Shown here: positions 23,601-33,439 of the stretch, piece after piece
Layout of the letters: every line of letters starts with the position of its first letter
Position numbering within the stretch: the first letter of the stretch is position 1
Source: Caenorhabditis remanei
Lineage: Eukaryota; Nematoda; Chromadorea; Rhabditida; Rhabditidae
DNA length: 64,000 bases
Assembly: GCF_010183535.1 (NCBI RefSeq)
Contig: NC_071328.1
Coordinates: 13,764,001-13,828,000, forward strand
Direction: 5' to 3'
The notes under the pieces: model-generated
The model's input: only the letters and a program-made list of their open reading frames with translations
Databases searched by the model: none
What the model was told of the DNA's origin: nothing
Position numbers and translations under genes: made by a program

Positions 23601-26079
23601 TCTCCCACATACTGCAGAATAACTCCAAGAAACGTGAAGCTGTTTTTTTCACGTTTTAATTCAATTCTTTTACTTTTTGCACAGAAAATTCAGTATTTTC
23701 AGATTTTCAGACATCGCAATAGATGAAAAAGGTCCTATTCATCAGAACATGAAATGCTCTATCTTATGAACAAGAAAACGTAAATTTTGGTCTGAAATTG
23801 AATTTTTTATACAGAAAAACCGATTTTCAGCTATTTCAGCTAATGTTTCATTTTCTGAAAATTGTAACAGTTAACAGTTTTAGAGCATCGTCAAGTACAT
23901 ACTGTGTTCGAAAATGTTTTGTGTCAAAAAAGATATTCTGATCTTTCCGAAAATCGGTTTTTTCTGTATTAAAAAGTCAATTTCACAATCAGACCAAAAT
24001 TTACGTTTTCTGGTTCTTAAGGTACAGAATTTCATGTTTTACACTTTTGATGGATGGATCTTTTTTTCATTCATTGCGACGTTTGAAAACCTGAAAATAC
24101 TGATTTTCCAGTGCAAAAACTAAAAGAATGGAAATAATACGGGAAAAAATCCTTGTAGTTCTTTTTCACCGTGTGGAAGACCGTGCACAAAGTAAATTTT
24201 TTATGGGCCACACTGATCAAAATTAGTACTTCATTTTCGTAGTTGACAACTTTTTTGTACGGATACTCCCTAGAGAGCTATAGTAATTTTAAGACGACAG
24301 CTCAAAAATTGCACTATTTTGCACTGAAATGGAACGATTTGAAGGAGAAAGTACTTATAACCAGCTAGGAAGTGTCCGTAGAGAAAAGTTGTCAACTACA
24401 AAAATGAAGCTCTACTCTTGGTCTGTTTGACCACATAAACATCTATTTTGTGGGACAGTTAGTTTCACTGTGACACACTCTCAAAGTTGGGCATTTTCAA
24501 CTGAAAACGGCAAAAAAAGAGAAATATAATATGGAAAAACTATTTTCAGGACATTCTCGCCGACGCGGGAATCGACGTTTTCGACGAGAAAATCAAGCAT
24601 GTGCACTTTGAAGGTTCTGACGTGGACCCAACTGGTACACCATACGGCGCATCAATCCCAATCGAGAAAGCTAGAGGGAATGAAGTGATAGTAGCTTACC
24701 ATATGAATGGTGTTGATATTCCAAGAGACCATGGGGCGCCTCTGAGAGTTATTGTGCCAGGAAATATTGGTGCAAGACAAGTGAAATGGCTCCGAAGAAT
24801 CATTGTGAGCGAGAAGGAGAGTGATAGTCATTGGCAGCAGAAGGATTACAGGTGATTACAAAATTTCGAAAGAAAATTAAATGCTTGCAAATTGGGCGCG
24901 TAACTCGCTTCAAACTGAGTGATCTGAAAAATATACGAAAAAGTAGATCTCGGCAAGCTAAGCTCTATGCCCGTGACTTACTACGTGCCGGATGACAGAT
25001 TGGTAATGTACCGCGGGCCGGGCTAGAATGGCTCCCACAATGAAGTCTTCAGACCCATTTTCAGCGCGAAAATGTGAAAACTGACGGAAGTTGCGAATTT
25101 TAGCTCAAAATACTGTGTCAGTTCTGGAAAAATCATCAAATTCATGCTCAGATCTGTGAAAACGGAAATTTTTGAAATTTTTAGACATGTTTCAGAAAAA
25201 TTGAGCGAAAATCGTAGAAAATGTTCACAAAACACGATTTTTTTTGCAGAAAAACTACACAACTCGAAAAAAGTGAATTTTTCTGAAGGTTTTGCAATAT
25301 TTCAGTATTTTTCGGACCCTTTTAAGCAATTTTCAATCCTAAAGATGCTTAAAATCGGTAAAAATTATTTCAAAATGAATACTGCCAGTTTTTTTGAAAA
25401 AAGAAGAATTTTCGATAGATTTTTGTGGTTTTCAAGCGATTTTGATTGACTTAATTGGAAAAAAATATTAACGACTATCATCCGGCCCGTAGTAGGTCAC
25501 GGATATAGAACTGGTCGAGATCTATATTTTGGGATATTTTTCAGATAATAATACTCAGTTTGAAGCGAGTTACGTGCCGGCCCGTGTCGCAAGTATGAAA
25601 ATTTATGTACCTCAACCAAAATTCTATTCAGAGCCTTCTCTCCAGCAGTCAATATGGGCGACGAACTCAAATGGGACACTGTACCTTCGATCCAGGAGTA
25701 CCCCGTCCAATGCGCAATTTGTACCCCGGCTCCGAACACCAAAGTGAATAGTGACGATGGTACTGTAGACATATCCGGATACGCTTGGAGTGGTGGCGGC
25801 CGTGGAATCATTCGAATCGAAATCAGTGTGGATGGTGGTGAGACATGGAGTAGTTGTGAAATGGAGCAAGAGAAGAAGCAGGATTTGGATCACATGTATG
25901 CATGGACACTGTTCAAAGCGGAAGTGAAGATTCCGCCAATCGTCAAGGAGTTCAATATCATTGCAAAAGCTGTAGACAGATCATACAATACTCAACCAGA
26001 GACTGCTAGTGGTATCTGGAATGTTCGAGGACTGATTCATAATGCATGGCATAGAGTTCCGATTATTGTCAAGGACTAA
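14636..26079 (+). CDS. suox-1: sulfite oxidase, mitochondrial
   Basis: Seven exons, 14636-14741, 14782-14969, 16028-16207, 23052-23213, 23263-23487, 24550-24851 and 25632-26079, give 536 aa (vertebrate enzymes are about 545). It oxidises sulfite to sulfate in the mitochondrial intermembrane space, passing electrons to cytochrome c. The basic N-terminus plus a hydrophobic stretch (residues ~38-56) fits a bipartite mitochondrial signal. A cytochrome b5 domain follows with haem-ligand histidines H110 (HPGG) and H134 (SQHKT). The molybdenum-cofactor domain has the ligand cysteine C252 in IQCAGNRR and the motifs DPTGTPYGASIP, PRDHGAPLR and GARQVKWL. The C-terminal dimerisation domain begins around PSIQEYPVQ and carries GYAWSGGGRGI. 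The ATG follows TTTTTCAG, a likely trans-splice site. Intron 3 is 6.8 kb and intron 4 only 49 nt. At the exon 4/5 joint a few residues usual in the family seem absent. Confidence 0.93.
15009..15816. repeat. inverted-repeat element in suox intron 2
   Basis: CGGTGAGAGGTTCATCGA at the left pairs with TCGATGAACCTCTCACCG at the right; arms of ~45 bp enclose AT-rich sequence and an inner hairpin around AACACCGATTTC near 15470. Confidence 0.65.
15863..16018. repeat. ~175-bp hairpin family, copy b, truncated at its right end
   Basis: Starts CAGCTCGTCGAGAGC and runs through the GGGTCTCACCACGAAA core to GTCATGAGTATACTCT, but the last ~20 bp of the right arm are missing. The exon 3 acceptor of sulfite oxidase follows within 10 bp. 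Confidence 0.75.
17932..18217 (-). repeat. 3' LTR of the nested retrotransposon
   Basis: 286 bp, no difference seen from the copy at 19248-19533. Contains GGCCGGCCGCGTGG and a CTCGGC-rich segment. The adjoining bases 18218-18230 form the polypurine tract on the minus strand. Confidence 0.85.
19248..19533 (-). repeat. 5' LTR of the nested retrotransposon
   Basis: 286-bp partner of 17932-18217. The primer-binding site occupies 19247 down to about 19230 on the minus strand. Confidence 0.85.
20694..22150 (+). repeat. six tandem ~282-bp units with a Pol III B-box-like motif
   Basis: Units start at about 20694, 20925, 21205, 21486, 21768 and 22050. Each has a conserved ~110-bp block (GTTCCGGTTAGACACGGTCA ... 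GCGGGTTTGAATCCTCCCGA) and a variable spacer made of ATATCCAAAAACAGGATAAT repeats. The conserved block makes recurring small ORFs that are not genes. Inverted copies occur at 16941-16996 and inside the 34.9-39.5 kb palindrome. Confidence 0.85.
23541..24511. repeat. foldback of the GTTGTCAACTAC family, interrupted by a second element
   Basis: The left end TTTTTCAGTTGAAAATG pairs with CATTTTCAACTGAAAACGG at the right. The inner arms carry GTAGTTGACAACTTTT and AAAAGTTGTCAACTAC. The left arm is split by the CACGG element. Lies in sulfite oxidase intron 5. Related to 29327-29712. Confidence 0.65.
23596..24185. mobile_element. MITE with CACGGTCTCCC ends (copy 2), 5-bp flanking repeat
   Basis: Inverted ends CACGGTCTCCCAC and a matching GTGTGGAAGACCGTG. 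CACAA occurs on both sides (23591-23595 and 24186-24190), a possible 5-bp target duplication. It is inserted in another foldback, so it is the younger of the two. Confidence 0.7.
24893..25585. repeat. inverted-repeat element in suox intron 6
   Basis: Left arm (GCGCGTAACTCGCTTCAAAC ... GTAGATCTCGGCAAG) is inverted at the right (GTCGAGATCTATATTTTGGG ... TTTGAAGCGAGTTACGTGCC). The GTAGATCTCG/ACTCGCTTCAAA phrases also occur in the hairpin at 13655-14018. Confidence 0.65.
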
Positions 26080-26328
26080 TGTTTCATAGTTGTCGTTATA
26101 GGCTGAAATCATGATGCAAGTTCATATACATTCCATTTCTGAATTTTAGTCCGTTGGCTTATTAATTGTCTTACTTCAAACTAAAACCAGTGATTTCTTG
26201 CATGCTCGTTCAAATATCAAATACTATAAATAACAGTTTCAAACTGCTCATGATTATTTTAATAGTAGACATAATAAGCTTCGCCAAACTTCAAATAGAA
26301 CTCTGGGACACAAACGAAACAACTTTAT

Positions 26329-26796
26329 GGTCCTATTTTGGGGTAGCAAAAAATAGTTTTTTTGCTATTCAGAAAGTAGCAAAAAAAGCAAAAAACTCCT
26401 GGTTTGGAGGTATTTTTTTCTTGACCGATTCTAGGCCAGCCGGTGGATTTCTAGGCCATTCGCTGCAAAAACTGTGTTTTGTGTAGATTTACGGGAGAGT
26501 TTTTGTGGTTTTTTCAGCAAAGTTCGGAAAAAAATCATTTAACGATTACAAAGTATGGAATAAATCAATAAAATTACGAATTCAGTTCAAAAGTAGCAAT
26601 AAAGTACATGGATGCTGAAAAAATCACAAAAAATTCTCCGGTAAATCAACACATGGCCTAGAATTCCGCCGGCAGGCCTAGAAAAGGTCAAGCAAAAAAT
26701 ACCTCCAAACCAGGAGTTTTTCCTTTTTTTGCTTACTTTCTGAATAGCAAAAAATTAGCAAAAAACTATTTTTTTTTGCTACCCCAGAATAGGTCT
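26329..26796. repeat. MITE-like inverted repeat (GGTCCTATTTTGGGG ends)
   Basis: Arms of ~130 bp: GGGTAGCAAAAAATAG ... ACTCCTGGTTTGGAGGT at the left and its inverse at the right, ending TGCTACCCCAGAATAGG. It begins about 250 bp after the sulfite oxidase stop and directly abuts the Polinton-like fragment. Confidence 0.75.
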
Positions 26797-26802
26797 ATTA
26801 GC

Positions 26803-27030
26803 TGCAACTCTATTAGCACACAAATGTTCAAAGAAGGCGGCAACACAATATTCGGTTTCGAGCTGAGCCCCATCGCACAGGACAACTCGCTTTTTGAGCT
26901 GGTGCGCCAAACTAACGTCAGTATTTGTCTCAATTTTCGCAAACGGACTCCAGAGGGCGGTATCTACTGTGAAGTGTACGCGGAATTCGATCAAATATTC
27001 TCATTGGATTTCATGAGACACAGGGTCTAG
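26803..27030 (+). pseudogene. C-terminal fragment of a Polinton/Maverick capsid-like protein
   Basis: About 75 codons in one frame ending at TAG 27028-27030 show the layout of the C-terminus of the Polinton (Maverick) virus-like protein family typified by C. elegans F54H12.2: a glycine/phenylalanine motif (NTIFGFELSP), a strand region and the conserved VYAEFD block followed by a short basic tail. Upstream coding sequence is absent: the preceding bases belong to a MITE. The last codons overlap the left arm of the next inverted repeat. It is a dead fragment of a large DNA transposon. Family assignment is by motif memory and needs a profile search. Confidence 0.5.
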
Positions 27031-27345
27031 GTGTGAGTAGTGAAATCGTATGCGCTCCACTAGACATTGGCGGCAAATTCAAATTTTAATTTTTGCAATT
27101 CGCTGTTTCACTGTGGCATTTTGATACGCAGCTTAATCGACCAGTTTTTGAGCCGATTTATGCCAGTTTTCCCGCATTTTTGGCCAGTTTTTCGACCGTC
27201 TCGCGTCTTTTCGAGATCAATTCTATTGAAAAAATAGATAAAATTTTTAAATATAAAATTTATTTTGAATTTCGCGCTAAAATTTCAGCCGATTTCAGCG
27301 GAGCGCGTTTACTTTCACTACTCATCCTGAGACCCTGTGATGAGA
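27012..27345. repeat. inverted-repeat element ending GACCCTGTG
   Basis: Left CACAGGGTCTAGGTGTGAGT and right ACTCATCCTGAGACCCTGTG are inverted copies, with GCGCTCCACT / AGCGGAGCGCG inside. About 335 bp, no ORF. Confidence 0.65.
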
Positions 27346-27554
27346 AACCCAATCATAGACAGCATTGTTTAAACCACGCGCGCTTTTTTCGCGCGTCCCC
27401 CTTCCCGCCCGCACCCCATCAATCTTCTCTCGCTCTCTCAAATACCCCCTTTCATCTCGAACAAATGTACATTTTTTAAATTTTCATATTCTAAAGATTA
27501 AAATTGAATATAAGTAAGTAAAACATTTAAAAAATATATAAGTAAGTAAAACAT

Positions 27555-28503
27555 TTAAAATATGTGTTTGCCGTCGCCACAGACGCCGCAACTGACGAAC
27601 AGGTTGCCGTCGTCCTTCATATCCCGGGCCATCCGGAACCAAGCCTCCCGACGGCCAACACCGCACTCTGAAATAATTTGATGTAGATTTTTCAACTGTA
27701 CACATCCACACACACACACACACAAAAACTTGAAATGTTCTAAAAACTTACTGTGCATGCGGCGTTCCCCATCGTCTCCGTAGATCATGCGATCTGAGCG
27801 GTGCTCGGGCTGGTTGTCCTCCTCGAGCACTCGGTCGTGCGTTCCGATGAAAACCTGTAAGTTTTTAAAAAAGTTTTTGTATTGTTCATACACACACACA
27901 CACACACACGCATTTTTTAAAAACTCACTTTCAATATTTCATCGGCGCGGCGGGCGTCGGCTCTCTCCTTCTCGAGGAGAGCCTGGGTGGCGGCCAGTTC
28001 CGCTCGAAGGCGGAACGCCTCGAGCCGGATGACGTCTCTTCGGGCGCGCTCCTCGGACAATTGCTCCGCCCAAAACTGAAAAACACGATTTCAACTAGTA
28101 GAGAGCGCTTTTTCGAAAAAATCGCCCCGACAAAAACTCACATCGTCAACGGCGAGCCCGGCGTGGCGGTCGCGGAGGCGCCCGTGCTCGGCATCCAATT
28201 TAACCAATTGGTTGATGATGTGGAGCCCCTGTAAATTTGAACGTTTTCTCTCTAGAAAAGTGTGAAACAACAACAACAACAGTAAACTAAAAACATACCT
28301 CATTTTGGGCGTTGGCCGAGTGGTTAGCCATCGCCAACTTCTCGTTCTCCTCCCGGAGCCTCTGTAAAAAAATAATTTATGGTTATTATTGTCACACACA
28401 CACACACAAAACTTACTAAAATCTCCGTCTGGAGGAGCCCTATTGGCTTATTGTACATGGGGTCCGTCGACAACATATTTGAACGGGTTAGATCGACAGA
28501 CAT
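27555..28503 (-). CDS. 199-aa coiled-coil protein with C-terminal Cys motif, unknown function
   Basis: Six minus-strand exons: 28417-28503, 28299-28361, 28142-28228, 27929-28075, 27752-27854 and 27555-27667. All splice sites are good and phases consistent. The ATG follows CTTCCAGC, a likely trans-splice acceptor. Residues ~22-130 are charged and heptad-rich (ILRLREENEKLAMANHSANA; FRLRAELAATQALLEKERAD), predicting a coiled coil. The last ~37 residues contain KCGVGRREAW and SCGVCGDGKHIF, three cysteines and a histidine that might bind zinc but do not match a classic RING or zinc finger. Exons are GC-rich (GCC, CTC, GAG codons) against AT-rich introns, unlike most neighbours. Three of the five introns carry CA repeats. 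I do not recognise the family. Confidence 0.75.
27707..27724. repeat. (CA)n microsatellite
   Basis: Short CA run in the last intron of the coiled-coil gene; further runs lie in introns 1 and 4. Confidence 0.9.
27890..27909. repeat. (CA)n microsatellite
   Basis: Ten CA repeats in intron 4 of the coiled-coil gene (TG on the transcript strand), close to the donor of exon 4. Confidence 0.9.
28393..28408. repeat. (CA)n microsatellite
   Basis: CA run in intron 1 of the coiled-coil gene, a few bases from the donor of exon 1. Confidence 0.9.
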
Positions 28504-28609
28504 GCTGGAAGAAACAGAGGTGTGAAAAATGTGGAAAAACTAGAGATTCTAGAGATTGTAGATTTGGAATCAGTGTGCAATTTTCAATCAGACAGCATTA
28601 TTCTTTTTT

Positions 28610-28940
28610 ATAGACCATGTTCTGGATAATGAAATAAATTATAAAAATGAAAAAAACTTACATATTATTATAGAGACATAGCAAACTGAGTAAATAATGA
28701 AATTAGAATTTAAAGAAAATCAGAAGAAGGGGGAGACCGTCATATTGGTAGATGGTCGGAGGGGGTTAAATGATGAGGAATTGGCGGAAGGGATTTCTGG
28801 GAGGTAGAGCAGAGGGGAGGAGGATGGGTGGAGGGGCCGCGATAAGATTTATTGGTGAAGTGTAAAATGGGATTAGGTGCATTGTGGAGGATGTGTTGGT
28901 CACCTGTTGGTGTTGTGTAATGGTGTGTCCTCTCACTATT
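28610..28940 (-). repeat. dispersed repeat, copy 1, upstream of the coiled-coil gene
   Basis: Similar to 49510-49815 in the same orientation: shared phrases include CTGGATAATGAAATAAAT, AAACTTACATATTAT and AGATTTATTGGTG. On the minus strand the shared part contains ATATGTAAGTTT, which looks like a donor, so it could be a duplicated promoter plus untranslated first exon, or a mobile repeat. Confidence 0.55.
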
Positions 28941-29326
28941 CAATGTTACAACGCCACGCGCAAAGACAAAGCGCATTCAACGGAACTGACTAAGAGCATT
29001 TGAATTTAAAGTATGAGTGGTACAAAATAGTGGTCGAAATTAGCAGAAAAATGGGATAAAAGAGTCAGAAATCCAATGTGCATTCAACGTTTAAAAAATA
29101 TAGTCGAAAATTATACTTTCTCAATAAAAAAAATTTAAATTTTTGTATGGAAAAAATGCTTGCGTTGGCCATTGGCAAATGATAAACATCATCCTTATGG
29201 CCAACCCAAGGAGTTTTTGGAATTTCCATTCAAAATATATCATTTTGAGTGTAGAGGATAAGAAATGGGCTCGGGGGTCTAATCTAATTTATGCACTGTG
29301 ATTACTATAGTACTAACAACGTTTTC

Positions 29327-29712
29327 CGTTTTTAGTTCAAAATGACCAATTTTGAGAGGGTGTCATGGTATCACTGATTGACCCACCAAGAACATTTCTA
29401 ATGGATTATACAGATCAAAAGTAGAGTTCTATTCTTGTAGTTGACAACTTTTTTGTTAGAGCACTCCATAGAGAGTTATGGTCATTTTAAGGGGATAGCT
29501 CAAAAACCGTACTGTGGTCAATTTGAAAGAGTAATTACTTCGACGATATGTAACTTGCTATGGAGTGCCCGTACAAAAAAGTTGTCAACTACAAAAATGG
29601 AGCTCTACATATGATCTGTATGATCTATTAAAAATTTTTATGGTGGGACAATCAGTGAGACTGTAACACCCTCACAAAGTTTGACATTTTTAACTGAAAA
29701 AGGCCAAAGTTG
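29327..29712. repeat. foldback of the GTTGTCAACTAC family
   Basis: TAGTTCAAAATGACCAATTT at the left pairs with the right end. Inner arms have CTTGTAGTTGACAACTTTTT and AAAAAGTTGTCAACTACAAA. About 385 bp, no ORF. Confidence 0.7.
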
Positions 29713-30531
29713 TTAGAATTAAGGTAGTTCAAAATGAATTTGGGACATTTCAAATATTGAAACTTTGAATTTTTTGAAAGTGAACATGAAGAAAATCACT
29801 GAAAAATGAGGAGTGTTATCAGTAATCATTGTGTAATAATTATGGACCCTTTTCATATCCCTTCTCGATGTTGTGAACTGTTGTCCTCTTCCCACCGTAC
29901 AATATTACAACGCCTCATCTTTTATGCCAATGACTTAGGATTTTTTGAACCAAAATCAACTTTAAAAAAGTACAAAAATGTATGGAAGAGGTCTCCAAAT
30001 GAAACTAACTGACTAGCAACAACGTTTGACTAAATGTGTAATAAAAAATAATTATGTTTATATAAAAATGGTTTTTTAATATTGCGCAATTCCCTTCTCC
30101 CTTCTCTGTCCTCTCGGCTTACTCATCATGTACGCTCTGTTAAACAAAAAACATTCAAAGGGAGCAGTGCGTCATTCTATTTTTTATTTCATAATGTATT
30201 TCACCATTTGAGCTGCCGATTGCTGTTCTACCCCTATTTTTTGAGGGATCCTTATGAAAACTACTGATTTCTTGGCGTTTTACTGAATAAACGCCGAAAA
30301 CTATTATAAATCTGATTATTATTGAGTTCTAATTCTTTATTTTTTATTAAATTCTAAAAGGTAGGTCGGGAGAAATTGAAAAAAAAGAATACAATATACT
30401 AAATTAGTATTAAAATTGCGATCATTCAGCAATTTCGTTTAAATCCGAAGGTATCCTTATATTTTCTAATTTTAAATACTTTTTTACTACTTTGCACCTT
30501 TAGGCACCTGTAATTGTGAACTTTTTTTCAG
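29713..30531. other. AT-rich stretch without a recognisable gene
   Basis: Short ORFs at 29806-30012 and 30082-30267 lack splice signals and family motifs. AATAAA at 30286 could end a transcript, but none is visible. Confidence 0.4.
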
Positions 30532-30729
30532 AATTGAAACATTTGAAACATGTGTAGAAGATTACTGTACCAACTATCGCCGACTCGAATGGAACAAAAT
30601 GAACAACGAGTATGACGTCTGGATCCCGCAGGACAAGAAGATAAGACCCCACCACTCAAGATTTTTGATGGAAAGATGATGAAGCGTTCCATTATGCGGC
30701 ACAATCGACTGCACAATCTGTTGGACTAA
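30532..30729 (+). pseudogene. broken coding fragment, unknown protein
   Basis: An exon-like acceptor (CTTTTTTTCAG) is followed by a coding-looking frame (ETFETCVEDYCTNYRRLEWN, then YDVWIP) that hits two stops near 30680. A second frame reads on as KMMKRSIMRHNRLHNLLD to TAA 30727-30729, as if one frameshift separates the halves. AATAAA occurs near 30911. Either a relic or a wrongly read terminal exon; the family is not recognised. Confidence 0.3.
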
Positions 30730-31039
30730 CGTTCTCAAACCAGAATGTCACATCATGGGGGCAATTTTTGGATTTGGGACTACCGGTCTAAGGAAAAGAC
30801 AATTTCCACAACTACACATTTGGAAACGAAAAGTGCTACGAAGAGACAAAACGAACTTCCAAGGACGGAAGAGGAAGTACTAAATAATCCATTTTTATTT
30901 ATGTATTCTCAATAAATAGGTCACTGATGGAAATTTGTTCTTTTAATTTTATATTTCCAGATCGTCATCAACTTCTACCTCCTCCTCACAAAAGCTACTT
31001 TTATGTGAACTCTTTCACCAGAATTTTAATAAATGACTC

Positions 31040-31290
31040 GAGTGAAATCTCAGGTATTTTTTGGCGAGGGTTGGGCAGTGAAAATGTTAAAAGGGGCATG
31101 TGGCCATTGAATAGGGCAAATTGCCCACAAAAAGGGCCACATGGCCCAGTGGGCACTAGTTTGGCGTGGGTTGGGCACAAGCTGGAGAGTTGGTTGCCGC
31201 AAGGAAAGGCTGGTTGGATGTGGGCACGAGTTGGGCACCTGTTTAGCCCCGGTTGGGCACAGCATGGGCACAAAGTGGGCACAAGCTGAG
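31040..31290. repeat. G-rich repeats of TTGGGCAC
   Basis: About ten copies of GGGCAC/TTGGGCAC with AAGGGCCACATGGCCC palindromes. AGGTATTTTTTGGCG at its left edge resembles the right flank of 33440-33600 in inverse, so the two may be ends of one element. Confidence 0.55.
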
Positions 31291-31431
31291 AAATCGCGCT
31301 CTACAGCACACGCTGATTTTTCTCCACGATTTTTCTACTTTATTTCGTTTCTTTTTCAATTTTATCGTCTTTCTATTTTATGCTACTTATTCAAACAGAA
31401 GATCTTTACTAATAATATTCAACAGATTCCG

Positions 31432-31625
31432 TTTGTCTGTTTGTTTGTCGCCGATCATAACTCCTTCCGTAGTGGGCCGATTTCTATGAAACCTAGATAG
31501 ATAGATTGGAAATTAGGCTTAGTTGATGCCCGAACTTTTCTTTTTTCGAAAACACCCAATTTGACGTCTTCTGGAGATGATGAAGTTTTTAGTGATAAAT
31601 TGCTTTGAGAGAAGGAGAAAAGGTG
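31432..31625. repeat. dispersed repeat with CGCCGATC...CTTCC phrase (copy 1)
   Basis: TGTCTGTTTGTTTGTCGCCG, GGGCCGATTTCTATG and GACGTCTTCTGGAG recur in the same order at 40510-40690. Noncoding. Confidence 0.55.
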
Positions 31626-31725
31626 TGTCCCGACAGGGTGGTAGAAATCCAAAAATATCAGCCTAACACTACTGACTCGGTGTTTCTTTACTGCATTCTC
31701 GAGAGCGCCCGGCCGCGCATATTTG

Positions 31726-31812
31726 GTGTAGCGGTCTACTCAAATTACTCAATTATTAAGCATGGGGTTGTGAGTTCGTTCCTCCCCGTGGTAAATGTTT
31801 TTTTTTCCTTTT
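31726..31812 (+). repeat. tRNA-like repeat (weak B box)
   Basis: A-box-like TGGTGTAGCGG (31720s) and GAGTTCGTTCCTCCCCG, then GGTAAATGTTTTTTTTT. The tail matches the other tRNA-like repeats near 48.64 and 51.70 kb. Confidence 0.4.
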
Positions 31813-32109
31813 TGGCTATAGGAAAGTAATTTATTGAGGAACTTTTGGATTCAAATGGAATGAATAGAAGTGACTATGATGAAAAATTGGTCAATAATTT
31901 TGTTATCGTTGGAGATGTTGCAAAATTAACCTTTATTATAAGGTCGGCGGATATGCCATCGATTTGAAATTGTTTTTCGGAGGAGGACTCGAAAGTTCGA
32001 TGTGAATTTTGAACCCATCTCACATACATGATGGGAGAGAGGGAAACCGGGGAAATATGTTTTTTTTGTTAGCGAAGCCAACTAGGAAGCTAAATAAATG
32101 GAAGAACAC

Positions 32110-32780
32110 TACCCAGGAAGAGATGGTGATTTGTGAATAAGGAACTTCGTCGTAGCTCGGTTAAACACTAAAAAAGAAACTAATTCTAGGATGCGGGTTT
32201 GTTAAAGCATGGTCTAAGTCTGCCATACTGCTTTTTGGGGGAGGGAGGCGGCATCGCCGCCGATCAGTAAAAAACTTTCTAATAAAAATTAAAGTGAATT
32301 TTTTGTAGATGTGACATGGAAGCTTCCAGATTTCTAATCTTCAGTTTTGTGAAACGGTTTCTGATACAAACGTGTACCATTGAAATGAAAAAAAGACTGA
32401 ATAACGGTTGTGTTTAACTTTCAAACCGAGAAATGTATAAACTATGTAGTTCTGAAGTAGCTCAGAGAAGAGAGGCTGCATCGCCGAGCTTGAATCTTGA
32501 AAGATTTTGAGGGAGGGAGGCGGCATTGCCACCGATCAGTAAAAAACTTAAAAATAATACTCTAATCCTACCATGCGTATAATGAATAAAAGAATGCTAC
32601 TCACATAGTGATGGTTATTTTTGAATAAGGAACTTTGTCGCAGCTCGATTGCCTTCAAAAAAGTAATATATTCTAGGATGAGGATCTGTTAGAACATCGT
32701 CTTAATTTGCCATACTTATTTACCTTGAAGAGGGAGGGACATCGCTGCCGATCAGTAGGGAAAAAAGAAAGAGTATAAGG
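32110..32780 (+). repeat. degenerate direct repeat, ~490-bp spacing
   Basis: GAATAAGGAACTTCGTCGTA ... CTAGGATGCGG ... GGGAGGCGGCATCGCCGCCG (32110-32275) recurs with changes at 32600-32755. A partial copy (GGGAGGGAGGCGGCATTGCC) lies at 32508-32550. No coding sequence seen. Confidence 0.6.
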
Positions 32781-32944
32781 AAAAACAAGAGTTATTATGC
32801 TCCAGTTCTTTGGCAAGATTATTTTTAAATAAGGAAAACATAGGAAAGTTCAGATTTGTAAAAAGAAAAACCACTCATTCTAACAGACATATTCCATCGG
32901 AATAGAAAAAATCATTGAGTGAATTCCTATCAAGCGCCGTGGGC

Positions 32945-33030
32945 GCTGTAAAACAGAGAAGGGTGGTGTAGAGAAGGAGGTTGAGCAGCCGTAGGCTGCG
33001 TCAACCGACTGGTAATAGAGAATCTACACA
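32945..33030 (+). repeat. dispersed repeat shared with 41058-41128
   Basis: AGAAGGGTGGTGT, GAGAAGGAGGTT and CAACCGACTGGT appear here and at 41058-41128 in the same order. It overlaps a possible exon end (donor GTAAGA at 33049). Confidence 0.5.
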
Positions 33031-33092
33031 AATCAGTCGATCAAACAGGTAAGATATTATTATTTTGTCTTTCAATTTTTGTCAAATTTCAG

Positions 33093-33172
33093 CGGAACAG
33101 GAAATAAATTCAGCAATACGAGCATCTTCATCACCTACGCGCTCCGGCTACTCCACTGCTCGTCTCTGTTAA
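33093..33172 (+). CDS. possible 3'-terminal exon of an unknown gene
   Basis: AAATTTCAG precedes 26 codons (AEQEINSAIRASSSPTRSGY ...) ending TAA 33170-33172, with AATAAA near 33352. The phase would join an exon ending at 33048, but that exon is mostly repeat sequence. Weak evidence. Confidence 0.25.
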
Positions 33173-33439
33173 TTTTCACATTTACTTTAGATTTTTCGTT
33201 TTAATTTGTATATTTGTAACTTTTACTAAAAATTATATTCTTCTCCTGTTTCTCCTATTCTCCATTTTGAAGTTTAACAAGTTCTAGTTTATTTTAGTTT
33301 ATTCTAGTTCCCCATTATTACTGAAATTATTATTTTTGTTTAATTTTGATGAATAAATAGTAGTAAAGTACAAAATTGTGTTATCTGGTTAATTATAGTG
33401 CTAAATGGAAAGGAGCGAGAGGAGAGGAATGCCGCGCGA

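Noticed and set aside
27093..27479. 128-codon plus-strand ORF
   Set aside because: Runs through an inverted repeat, has no family signature and ends in CTCTCTC low complexity.
27787..28032. Plus-strand ORF of 81 codons rich in Arg/Gly/Pro
   Set aside because: Antisense shadow of GC-rich exons 4 and 5 of the minus-strand coiled-coil gene.
31001..31289. Overlapping ORFs of 73-120 codons on both strands
   Set aside because: Explained by the GGGCAC/GTGCCC repeat block, which lacks stops in several frames.
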